This document shows, piece after piece, positions 57,701 to 64,000 of a stretch of DNA of 64,000 nucleotides. This DNA is from CAYRJD01 sp964424585. Lineage in GTDB: Bacteria; Actinomycetota; Acidimicrobiia; Acidimicrobiales; Poriferisodalaceae. Under the pieces are notes generated by a model. The model was given only the letters and a program-made list of their open reading frames with translations, was not told the DNA's origin and did no database searches. The position numbers and the translations under genes are program-made. Where the stretch lies: positions 1 through 64,000 of the forward strand of contig CAYRJD010000010.1 in the NCBI GenBank assembly GCA_964424585.1, read 5' to 3'. Numbering within the stretch: position 1 is the stretch's first letter; each line of letters starts with the position of its first letter.

Positions 57701-58517
57701 GCCGTACGGCATCAACGTGCCGATGGCGTACACCGACGCCTACACGTCGTTCGGCGTGCGCTGCATCGTCGGCCCGCACGTGCCCAACAACACCGGCTCG
57801 CTCGACGTCATTCGGGTGACGGCACCTGCTGGCAGCATCCTCAACGCGCCGCATCCGGCGGCGGTCGCGGTGCGCCACGTGATGGGTCAGATGCTGCCCG
57901 ACACGGTGTTCGGCTGTCTGGCTCAGGCAGTGCCCGAGCGGGTGCCCGCCGAAGGCACGTCCGCGCTGTGGTTCGTGCTGGCATCAGGTGAGTGGGTGCC
58001 GCCGCACAAGACAGACGACGAACCAGCAGCCGATCGGTTCATCTTGTTGAGCTTCCACTCCGGCGGCGCAGGTGCGCGGCCCAAAGCCGACGGCCTGTCG
58101 GCGACGGCTTTTCCGTCGGGCGTGCGCAACATGCCGGTCGAGGTGAACGAGATCGGCTCGCCGCTGGTGTTCTGGCGCAAGGAGTTCCGCGCCGACTCGG
58201 GCGGCGCCGGCCGCTACCGAGGCGGGCTCGGCCAGGTCATCGAGCTGGAAAACCGTCAGGGCGACCCGTTCACCATCAGCGCCACCTACGAGCGGGTCGA
58301 GCACCCCGCCCGCGGACGCCACGGCGGCGGCCCCGGCGCGACCGGCTGGGTGCGCCTCGACGACGGCACCGCTGTCAACTCGAAAGGCCGCTCGACCATT
58401 CCCGCCGGACGTCGCCTCATCGTCGAGTTCCCCGGCGGCGCCGGCTGGGGCGACCCAGCGCTGCGCGACCCCGCAGCCATCACCCACGACCGCCAAGCCG
58501 GCTACATAACCGACTAG
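54774..58517 (+). CDS. Hydantoinase/oxoprolinase, fused A and B subunits
   Basis: A 1247-residue fusion. Residues 1-680 are the ATP-dependent A subunit: DIGGTFTDVAL phosphate-binding loop, HGTTLATNALIER, GPAGG, FDMGGTTAKLCL and GGAGPVHA. Residues about 705-1240 are the B subunit: FSTSTREAGDLS, NDPWKGTGHLFDI, HVVDIGG, and the Gly-rich SGGAGRYRGGLGQ segment. Members hydrolyse cyclic amides such as 5-oxoproline or hydantoins, or carboxylate ketones; this one cannot be assigned. Fused forms occur in eukaryotic 5-oxoprolinase and some bacteria. It starts 23 bases after the broken ATPase and faces ilvE. Confidence 0.9.
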   Translation: MAQARLAADIGGTFTDVALTVNGRLRTAKVLTTPSAPADAVIDGVGKVLADAAVAPADVSAFIHGTTLATNALIERRGAKTALLTTAGMRDSVEMAHENRFEQYDLYMRRPEPLVPRHRRIGIGQRHAADGTELLALDEDAIREAAATLRAEGVESVAVGYLHSYINADHERRTRELLKECWGDVPVSLSSEVCGEIREYERFSTVCANAYVAPLMRRYLTDLSERLAEMGVGCQMLLMNSGGGLGTLADALAMPVRLIESGPAGGALLAAQVASNLDVDRALSFDMGGTTAKLCLIEDGVPRTSREFEVGREYRYLPGSGLPLRLPVIEMVEIGAGGSSIARIDQLGQIAVGPRSAGADPGPACYGLGGDSPTVTDADVLMGRLLPHRFAGGELVLDVTAAQHALSQHLMEPGDLSERVATLGVAAVVDEHMSNAARTHASEQGSDVTGATLIAFGGAGPVHAAAVAAKLGITDIVVTADAGVGSAVGFLRAPAAHESVRTRHAAVADLDAASLLALLDEMETESAAVVAAAAPGDPTVTTLRVLMRYRGQGHEITVDVDAAQLRSHADDAQLRAELTQRFIAAYRKLYSRPIEGGEIEALSWLLTVRTPTPAIDFTEPEPAAAPSEPTSTATVIDADTGEASDWAVFERAELPPGAHLIGPALVVENQTTTLVPPGATASVIGGGHLRVTLSPRGTDLGAAANDELAELRMGIQWNRLIGVVEEQARALVKAAFSTSTREAGDLSAGIFDTSGRMLAQSVTGTPGHVNSMAYSVLHFLDKFPPDKMRPGDIYLTNDPWKGTGHLFDIVVVTPAFRDEKLVALFACTSHVVDIGGLGFTTDSNEIFHEGLYLPLMHFAKEGQFDPNVVAIIEANVRDPVAVVGDIYSLAACNETGARRLLAMMDEYALDDLDALAEHIISRSRSAMLAEIRDLPRGTWHNQMTVDGIDEPVDLVCSLTVTNDGIEVDYTGTSGQSPYGINVPMAYTDAYTSFGVRCIVGPHVPNNTGSLDVIRVTAPAGSILNAPHPAAVAVRHVMGQMLPDTVFGCLAQAVPERVPAEGTSALWFVLASGEWVPPHKTDDEPAADRFILLSFHSGGAGARPKADGLSATAFPSGVRNMPVEVNEIGSPLVFWRKEFRADSGGAGRYRGGLGQVIELENRQGDPFTISATYERVEHPARGRHGGGPGATGWVRLDDGTAVNSKGRSTIPAGRRLIVEFPGGAGWGDPALRDPAAITHDRQAGYITD

Positions 58518-58540
58518 CCGACAAAGCGGCGGACGACGGG

Positions 58541-59581
58541 TTAGTCGGTGGGGTCGGGGTCGGCGAGGAGCGTGCGCCAGCGATGGGTGTCGTCGGCGCG
58601 GCCGACCTGAAGGTCGACGAGCGCGTCGCGCAGCGCCATCGTGTTGGGGCCGGGCTTGCCGTCGCCGACGTCGTGGGCTTCGCCGTCGACGATGATCGTG
58701 CCGACCGGCGCAAGCAGCGCGGCGGTGCCCGAGAGAAACGCCTCGCCGCGCTTCGCCCACTCGACTAGCTCAGCCGGACTGATCGAGCGCTGCTCGACTT
58801 CGTAGCCCAAGTCTTGCGCGAGCGTGATAACGCTGGCGCGGGTCACCCCGTGGAGAAACGACTCGTCTAGGTGCCGCGTCACAATGCGCTCGTCGTCGAC
58901 CAAGAAGAAGTTCGACGCGCCCGTCTCGGTGATGTCGCCGTCCGTCGCGAACAGCATCTGGTCGACCTCCGGGTTGTCGGCCATCGCGTCGAGCGTCGGC
59001 GCCAGCGCCATCGCGTAGTTCGCGCCCGACTTAACCATTCCGAACTGCGGCGTCGTGCGCGGAATGCGCTCTTCCACCAGCAGCGTCAGCGGGCGCACGC
59101 CGCCCTTGAAGTAGTCGCCCACGGGGCAGTTGACGACGTACAGCAGCGCGTCTGAGCTGGGCGTCGCGGCGGCGCCGATGTTCGGCTCGGTGCCGATCAG
59201 CGTCGGGCGGATGTAGAGCGACCCTGGCGGCTCGGGCGTCTCTGTCGCGTTGGCTTGCGTCGCGTCGACGATCATCGCGCGCAGCACCTCGGCGGACGGG
59301 ACGGGCAGCCGCAGCCGCTCGGCACTAGAGCGCATCCTCTCGACGTGATCGTCGAGCCGGAAAATCGCGACGCCACCGCTCACCTGCCGGTGTGCCTTCA
59401 GCCCCTCAAACACGGCGCTGCCGTAGTGCAGCACGTGCGCGGCGGGGCTCAGGGTGAAGTCGCCGTACTCCTCGACCTCGCCGGCGTAGTCGTAGGTGGC
59501 ACCATCCCAACGGGCGGTGCTCATGTGGTCGCAGAACACCGTTCCGAACGGCACAGATAAGGGGTCGGGTTTCTGGCTCAC
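58541..59581 (-). CDS. ilvE: Branched-chain amino acid aminotransferase
   Basis: PLP enzyme of fold type IV, 346 residues, last step of Leu/Ile/Val synthesis. Visible blocks: LHYGSAVFEGLKAHR, RMRSSAERL, the PLP Lys in VKSGANYA, and GASNFFLV with TETGAS cofactor contact, then HGVTRASV. GTG at 59581 has GGAG 5 bases upstream. It lies 27 bases after the Ldh2-family gene, which is on the same strand and upstream. Confidence 0.93.
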   Translation of the reverse strand: MSQKPDPLSVPFGTVFCDHMSTARWDGATYDYAGEVEEYGDFTLSPAAHVLHYGSAVFEGLKAHRQVSGGVAIFRLDDHVERMRSSAERLRLPVPSAEVLRAMIVDATQANATETPEPPGSLYIRPTLIGTEPNIGAAATPSSDALLYVVNCPVGDYFKGGVRPLTLLVEERIPRTTPQFGMVKSGANYAMALAPTLDAMADNPEVDQMLFATDGDITETGASNFFLVDDERIVTRHLDESFLHGVTRASVITLAQDLGYEVEQRSISPAELVEWAKRGEAFLSGTAALLAPVGTIIVDGEAHDVGDGKPGPNTMALRDALVDLQVGRADDTHRWRTLLADPDPTD

Positions 59582-59608
59582 GGTCGCTCCAGACGGGTGT
59601 GGTTGCGG

Positions 59609-60772
59609 TCAGCCTACGAGCGCGCTGACGTCATCTTCTGCGATGCCGGCGGCGACGGCGGTCGCGGCTATCGACGCCCACGCGTCGCCTGCGATGGGGA
59701 TGCCGTCACGCTCGCGAGCCTCGCGTCGCTCACGCTCAGCATCGCCCGGCAGCTTGAGCGGCGCTTGAGCGTCGATCAGTTCGGCGGTGTAAAACCAGCT
59801 CAGGTAGTCGCTCGCCATCTGACCGTAAGTGTCGTCAGGGTTAGCCGCGGCTGGGTCGACGTACAGCGACAGCATTCCGTTCGCGAAGCGCACCTTGTTC
59901 GGCCCGGCGGTGCCCGTGCCGGTCAGCGCGCCCGCCAGCAGCTCGCACATCACCGACAGCCCCGAGCCCTTGTGCTCGCCCATCGCCCGCAGCGCGCCGG
60001 GCCCCAGCATCGGGTTCGGCCTGCCGTCGGGGCCGGGGCCGTACAGCACCGACGGCTCGCCCGACACGGTGCCGTCGGGTTCGACCATCGCGTCGGCGGG
60101 CAGCGGCTTGCCGCCGTGCAGCGCGACCGTCGCCTTGCCCTCGGCGACCACCGACGTCGCGAAGTCGTGAATGATCGGCGCACGCCCCGCGACGGGCGCG
60201 CCGAACGCGACCGGGTTGGTGCCCATGCGCCGGCTGATCGCGCCGAACGGCGCCACCAACCTGCTCGCGGCGACGTTCACGAGGTGCGCAGACACGAGCC
60301 CAGCGTCGGCCGCCATCTCGGCGTACTCGCCGATGCGGCCCAAGTGACCCGCGTTGCGCAGCGCCACCACCGCCACGCCGAGCTGCTGAGCCCGCTCGAT
60401 GCCGGCGCGCGTCGCCAGCGGGCCGACCGTCTGACCCATGCCGTAGTGACCGTCGATCACCAGCAGCGATCCGGCGTCGACGACCGTGGAGATATCTGCA
60501 TCGGCGTGCTGGGTGCCGTCAGCCAGCCAGCGCACATACGTCGCCACCCGGATGACGCCGTGGCTGTCGTGGCCGGTGAGGTTGGCGTCGACCAAGCTCC
60601 GTGCGATGCGAGCCGCCTCTTCGACGGAGCACCCAGAGCGACAAAACACGTCGCCTATGAGCGCGCGCAGGTCGTCGGCGCTCACGACCACGTCGGCTGC
60701 CAGCTCGACTGCCGGTTCGACTGGCGCCTCGCCCGGCGCGCCATCGGCTTGCGTTCGGTCAGCAGTTCCCAT
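59609..60772 (-). CDS. Ldh2-family malate/L-lactate-type dehydrogenase
   Basis: NAD(P)-dependent 2-hydroxyacid dehydrogenase of the YlbC/ComC type, 387 residues. Family blocks: NLTGHDSHGVIR with catalytic His, VIDGHYGMGQ, NAGHLGRIGEYAE, MGTNPVAF, DFATSVVAEGK and HKGSGLSV. The substrate is uncertain (malate, lactate, ureidoglycolate and sulfolactate are all known in the family). ATG at 60772 has TACGCT ending 7 bases upstream; that box overlaps the -10 box of the divergent flavoprotein gene. A longer reading would run into that gene. Confidence 0.87.
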   Translation of the reverse strand: MGTADRTQADGAPGEAPVEPAVELAADVVVSADDLRALIGDVFCRSGCSVEEAARIARSLVDANLTGHDSHGVIRVATYVRWLADGTQHADADISTVVDAGSLLVIDGHYGMGQTVGPLATRAGIERAQQLGVAVVALRNAGHLGRIGEYAEMAADAGLVSAHLVNVAASRLVAPFGAISRRMGTNPVAFGAPVAGRAPIIHDFATSVVAEGKATVALHGGKPLPADAMVEPDGTVSGEPSVLYGPGPDGRPNPMLGPGALRAMGEHKGSGLSVMCELLAGALTGTGTAGPNKVRFANGMLSLYVDPAAANPDDTYGQMASDYLSWFYTAELIDAQAPLKLPGDAERERREARERDGIPIAGDAWASIAATAVAAGIAEDDVSALVG

Positions 60773-60779
60773 GCGCGCC

Positions 60780-60789
60780 AGCGTAGGTT
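60780..60789. promoter_or_regulatory. Overlapping bidirectional -10 boxes (Ldh2 gene / flavoprotein gene)
   Basis: TACGCT on the minus strand (60785-60780) and TAGGTT on the plus strand (60784-60789) share the central TA. They end 7 and 10 bases before divergent start codons that are 28 bases apart. Confidence 0.55.
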
Positions 60790-60799
60790 CAGCGGCCAG

Positions 60800-62317
60800 A
60801 TGAGTTCCCAATACGACGTCGTCGTCGTCGGCGCGGGCAACGCCGCGATGTGCGCGGCGCTGGCCGCAGCCGAGCGTGGCGCCTCGGTGCTCGTGCTCGA
60901 ACGAACGTCGCAGGCTCACGCCGGCGGCAACACCCGCTTCACCGCGGGCGCGGTGCGAGTGGCATACGACGACGCAGCTCAGCTGCGCGAGCTGATGGAC
61001 GACCTCACCGACGCCGAGATGGCATCGACCGACTTCGGCAGCTACCCGGCGAACCAGTTCTACGACGACCTGTGTCGCATCAGCGGCTATCGCACAGACG
61101 CCGATCTCGCCGACCTGGTCGCGACCGCCAGCTTCGACACCGCGCTGTGGATGCGCAGCCACGGCGTGCGGTTCGCTCCGATCTGGGGACGTCAGGCGTT
61201 CAAGGTCGACGGCAAGTTCAAGTTCTGGGGCGGGCTGACCGTCGAAGCGGTTGGCGGCGGCGAGGGGCTGTTCGCGGCGCTGCGAGCAGCGATCGCGAGA
61301 GCCGGCGCCGAGCTGTGGCTCGACGCCCGAGCCACCGAGCTGTGCGTCGAGCACGGCAGGGTCGTCGGCGTGAAGCTGGTGCGCGACGGCACGCCCACCG
61401 AGGTGCGGGCCAGCAGCGTCGTGCTGGCGGCCGGCGGGTTTCAGGCCAACACCGAGTGGCGCACTCGCTACCTAGGTCCGGGGTGGGACATGGCGAAGGT
61501 GCGCGGCACGCACGCGAACACCGGCGACGGCATCGCGATGGCGCTGGCCGTCGGCGCCAGCTCGCACGGCAACTGGAGCGGCGCCCACGCGGTGGCGTGG
61601 GACGCGAACGCGCCCGAGTTCGGCGACCTCGCCGTTGGCGACGGCTTCCAAAAGCACAGCTACCCATTCGGCGTGGTGCTCAACCGACGCGGCGAGCGGT
61701 TCATCGACGAAGGTGCCGACTTTCGCAACTACACCTACGCCCGCTACGGACGAGAGATCCTCGCCCAAGACTCACAGGTCGCCTGGCAGGTATTCGACGC
61801 GCAGGTCGATCACCTGCTGCGCGACGAATACCGCATCCGCCAGGTGACAAAATCCTCCGCCGGTTCGCTCGAAGAGCTGTGCGAGCAGATCCGCGCCACC
61901 GACGGCGGCTTCGACGCGCACCGCGCGCTGGCGACGCTCACCGCCTACAACGACGCCGTCGACACGGCCACCCCGTTCAACCCCAACGTGCTCGACGGCC
62001 GCCGCACCCACGGCCTCACTCCAAACAAGACCAACTGGGCAAACCCGCTCACCGAGCCGCCGTTCAGCGCGTTTTGCGTCACCTGCGGGCTGACGTTCAC
62101 GTTCGGCGGCCTGCGCGTCAACACTGACGCCGCGGTGCTCGACACCGACCTGCGGCCCATAGCAGGCCTGTTCGCGGCGGGCGAGCTGGTGGGCGGCCTG
62201 TTCTACGGCAACTACCCGGGCGGCTCGGGCTTAGCTGCCGGCGCGGTCATCGGACGCACCGCCGGCACGAGCGCCACAACCTGGGCGCGAGAGAAACGCC
62301 CATCCGCAGCGGGCTAG
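60800..62317 (+). CDS. FAD-dependent dehydrogenase, TcuA (tricarballylate dehydrogenase)-like
   Basis: FAD-dependent fumarate-reductase-type flavoprotein, 505 residues. Dinucleotide motif VVVGAGNAAMCAALAAAE at the N-terminus, GGNTRFTAGAVR, HGVRFAP, VLAAGGFQAN, and the C-terminal GLFAAGELVGGLFYGNYPGGSGL (key: AAGE and GGSGL). The pattern is closest to TcuA, which oxidises tricarballylate to cis-aconitate; other succinate-like acids are possible. ATG at 60800 follows a TAGGTT box by 10 bases. It precedes isocitrate dehydrogenase by 12 bases, which may link it to citrate-cycle chemistry. Confidence 0.85.
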   Translation: MSSQYDVVVVGAGNAAMCAALAAAERGASVLVLERTSQAHAGGNTRFTAGAVRVAYDDAAQLRELMDDLTDAEMASTDFGSYPANQFYDDLCRISGYRTDADLADLVATASFDTALWMRSHGVRFAPIWGRQAFKVDGKFKFWGGLTVEAVGGGEGLFAALRAAIARAGAELWLDARATELCVEHGRVVGVKLVRDGTPTEVRASSVVLAAGGFQANTEWRTRYLGPGWDMAKVRGTHANTGDGIAMALAVGASSHGNWSGAHAVAWDANAPEFGDLAVGDGFQKHSYPFGVVLNRRGERFIDEGADFRNYTYARYGREILAQDSQVAWQVFDAQVDHLLRDEYRIRQVTKSSAGSLEELCEQIRATDGGFDAHRALATLTAYNDAVDTATPFNPNVLDGRRTHGLTPNKTNWANPLTEPPFSAFCVTCGLTFTFGGLRVNTDAAVLDTDLRPIAGLFAAGELVGGLFYGNYPGGSGLAAGAVIGRTAGTSATTWAREKRPSAAG

Positions 62318-62320
62318 CGT
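62315..62320 (+). promoter_or_regulatory. -10 box of the isocitrate dehydrogenase gene (leaderless)
   Basis: TAGCGT overlaps the stop codon of the flavoprotein gene and ends 9 bases before the ATG at 62330. Confidence 0.5.
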
Positions 62321-62329
62321 CAGCGCGTC

Positions 62330-64000
62330 ATGGCACGCATCATCTACACGTTCACCGACGAAGCTCCGGCGCTCGCGACCCACTCGCTGCTGCCGATCAT
62401 CGAGGCGTTCACGCGGCCGGCGAACATCGACGTCGAGCTGCGTGACATCTCGCTGTGCGGACGAATCATGGCTGCGTTCAAAGATCAGCTGCCAAAAGAG
62501 CAGCAGCCGCCGTACGTGCTCGCTGACCTGGGCGACCTCACCCTCACGCCTGAGGCCAACATCATCAAGCTACCCAACATCTCGGCTTCGGTGCCGCAGC
62601 TCAAGGCCGCGGCGAAGGAGCTGCAGCAAGCTGGCGCCGCCATCCCTGACTACCCCGACGAGCCGGCCACGCCCGCAGAGATCGACGCCCGGGCTCGCTA
62701 CGACTCGGTGAAGGGATCGGCGGTCAACCCGGTGCTGCGGCAAGGCAACTCCGACCGGCGTGCGCCGGCCGCGGTCAAGGCGTACGCCAAGCGCTTCCCG
62801 CACCAGATGGGCGCGTGGTCGCCGAGCAGCAAGACGGCGGTCGCGACGATGACCGCAGGCGACTTCTGCTCGAACGAGCAGTCGGTGACGGTGAGCGACG
62901 ACGACACGCTGACCATCCGGTTCACCGACACGAGCGACAGCGCCGAAGACAAGTTGACCGTCGAGGTCGCCGCGGGCACCGTCGTCGACGCGACGTTCAT
63001 GTCGGTCGACGCGCTGCGCGAGTTTCTGGCTGAGCAGATCGACCGCGCTTCGAGCGACGAACTGCTGTTCTCGCTGCACTTGAAGGCGACGATGATGAAG
63101 GTGTCCGACCCGATCATCTTCGGACACTGCGTGCGCGCCTTTTTCGCTGACGTCTTCGACCGCTACGGCGACGAACTCGCCGCCGCTGGCGCCAACCCGA
63201 ACGACGGCCTCGCGGACGTGCTGGCTGCCGTCGAGCAGCTAGCCGAACCACTGCGCACCGAGGTGCGCGGCGCGTTCGACGCGGCGCTCGCGGAACGCCC
63301 GGCGCTCGCGATGGTCGACTCCGACCGCGGCATCACCAACTTGCACGTGCCATCCGACATCATCATCGACGCGTCGATGCCCGCGATGATCCGCTCGTCA
63401 GGTCAGATGTGGGGCCCCGACGGCGAGCAGCACGACACGCTCGCCGTCATCCCCGACAGCAGCTACGCGGGCGTGTTCGCCGCGATAATCGACGACTGCC
63501 GCGCCAACGGCGCGTTCGACCCGACCACGATGGGCTCGGTGCCAAACGTCGGGCTGATGGCGCAGAAGGCAGAGGAGTACGGCAGCCACGACCGCACGTT
63601 CGAGCTCGACCGCGACGGGCTGATGGAGGTGATAGCGGGCGACGGCACCACGCTCACCTCACACGAAGTTCGCGCGGGCGACATCTGGCGCATGTGCACG
63701 GTGAACGGGCCCGTCATCGCGAACTGGGTCGAGCTTGCGCTCGAGCGCGCCACTGTCACGTCGGCCCAAGCGCTGTTCTGGCTCGATCGCTCACGCCCGC
63801 ACGACGAGCAGCTACTCAAACAAGTCGAGCCGCAGCTAGCCGCGGCAGCCGAAGCTGGCTCGCAAGCGGCGAGCCGAGCCGCCGTCATGGCCCCGGCCGA
63901 AGCCGCCGCCTACTCGGCGACGCGCCTGCGCGAAGGCAAAGACACCATCTCGGTCACCGGCAACGTGCTGCGTGACTACAACACCGACCTGTTTCCGATC
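62330..64000 (+). CDS. icd: Monomeric NADP-dependent isocitrate dehydrogenase, 5' part (cut by window edge)
   Basis: Oxidatively decarboxylates isocitrate to 2-oxoglutarate. 557 codons are visible of about 740 for the monomeric (IDH-II) type, with no stop before the window ends. Signature blocks: YTFTDEAPALATHSLLPI at the N-terminus, KGSAVNPVLRQGNSDRRAP (substrate-binding Ser, Asn, Arg), SDPIIFGH, DSDRGITNLHVPSDIIID, IPDSSYAGVF, and GSVPNVGLMAQKAEEYGSHD. This form is unrelated in length to the dimeric Icd. The ATG at 62330 has TAGCGT 9 bases upstream. Confidence 0.95.
   Translation, partial: MARIIYTFTDEAPALATHSLLPIIEAFTRPANIDVELRDISLCGRIMAAFKDQLPKEQQPPYVLADLGDLTLTPEANIIKLPNISASVPQLKAAAKELQQAGAAIPDYPDEPATPAEIDARARYDSVKGSAVNPVLRQGNSDRRAPAAVKAYAKRFPHQMGAWSPSSKTAVATMTAGDFCSNEQSVTVSDDDTLTIRFTDTSDSAEDKLTVEVAAGTVVDATFMSVDALREFLAEQIDRASSDELLFSLHLKATMMKVSDPIIFGHCVRAFFADVFDRYGDELAAAGANPNDGLADVLAAVEQLAEPLRTEVRGAFDAALAERPALAMVDSDRGITNLHVPSDIIIDASMPAMIRSSGQMWGPDGEQHDTLAVIPDSSYAGVFAAIIDDCRANGAFDPTTMGSVPNVGLMAQKAEEYGSHDRTFELDRDGLMEVIAGDGTTLTSHEVRAGDIWRMCTVNGPVIANWVELALERATVTSAQALFWLDRSRPHDEQLLKQVEPQLAAAAEAGSQAASRAAVMAPAEAAAYSATRLREGKDTISVTGNVLRDYNTDLFPI

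Overview
The window is high-GC bacterial chromosome and looks like an actinobacterium, most plausibly of the class Acidimicrobiia (inference, from gene content rather than a database match). The signs are a mycothiol-dependent formaldehyde dehydrogenase, the actinobacterial fabD-fabH-acpP-fabF order, a PdtaR-type ANTAR regulator, an actinobacterial-type DNA polymerase I, an uvrC-rapZ-gap-pgk-tpiA neighbourhood, and many genes that appear to be transcribed without a leader from a TAGNNT box 6-10 bases before the start codon. Genes fill the window; no gap without a gene exceeds about 210 bases. I see no insertion sequence, integrase, prophage, CRISPR array or rRNA.

Layout. 1-8.2 kb: the 5' part of pyrC (minus), an APH-like kinase fused to a DUF6285-type domain, an SRPBCC protein, an SCO6745-family protein, glnS, an SDR, a CMD/AhpD-like protein with an in-frame TGA that is best read as selenocysteine, and a zinc alcohol dehydrogenase. 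8.2-20.3 kb (minus): uvrB, mscR, uvrA, uvrC, rapZ, gap, pgk, tpiA, that is excision repair, formaldehyde detoxification and lower glycolysis. 20.4-26.7 kb: an acidic zinc-ribbon protein facing coaE, rpsA, polA, pdtaR and tRNA-Leu(CAA). 26.8-31.6 kb: a complete FAS II set fabD-fabH-fabG-acpP-fabF-fabZ, in which FabD carries an extra BCCP-like domain without a biotinyl lysine. 31.7-35.9 kb: an AAA+ ATPase, a methyltransferase, an enoyl-CoA hydratase and an esterase.

35.9-41.4 kb is an aerobic benzoyl-CoA (box) degradation locus: benzoate-CoA ligase diverging from boxC-boxB and an alpha/beta hydrolase. 41.4-43.5 kb is a lower-GC island with a frameshifted EamA-type transporter and a small membrane protein. 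43.5-51.3 kb holds assorted catabolic genes: three alpha/beta hydrolases, an OpuAC-type binding lipoprotein, an SDR, a nitroreductase, an amidohydrolase and a quinone oxidoreductase. 51.3-54.8 kb has ribH (lumazine synthase) flanked by two paralogous AAA+ ATPase genes, one intact and one broken by two TGA codons; an AT-rich inverted repeat precedes each. 54.8-64 kb: a fused hydantoinase/oxoprolinase, ilvE, an Ldh2-family dehydrogenase divergent from a TcuA-like flavoprotein, and the 5' three quarters of a monomeric isocitrate dehydrogenase.

The observations most worth checking are the CxxU selenoprotein candidate with a 13-bp hairpin directly after its TGA (6361-6987), the FabD/BCCP-like fusion, the family of AAA+ ATPases with a C-terminal Cys-Cys-His-His knuckle and shared upstream repeats, and the overlapping bidirectional leaderless promoter at 60780-60789.
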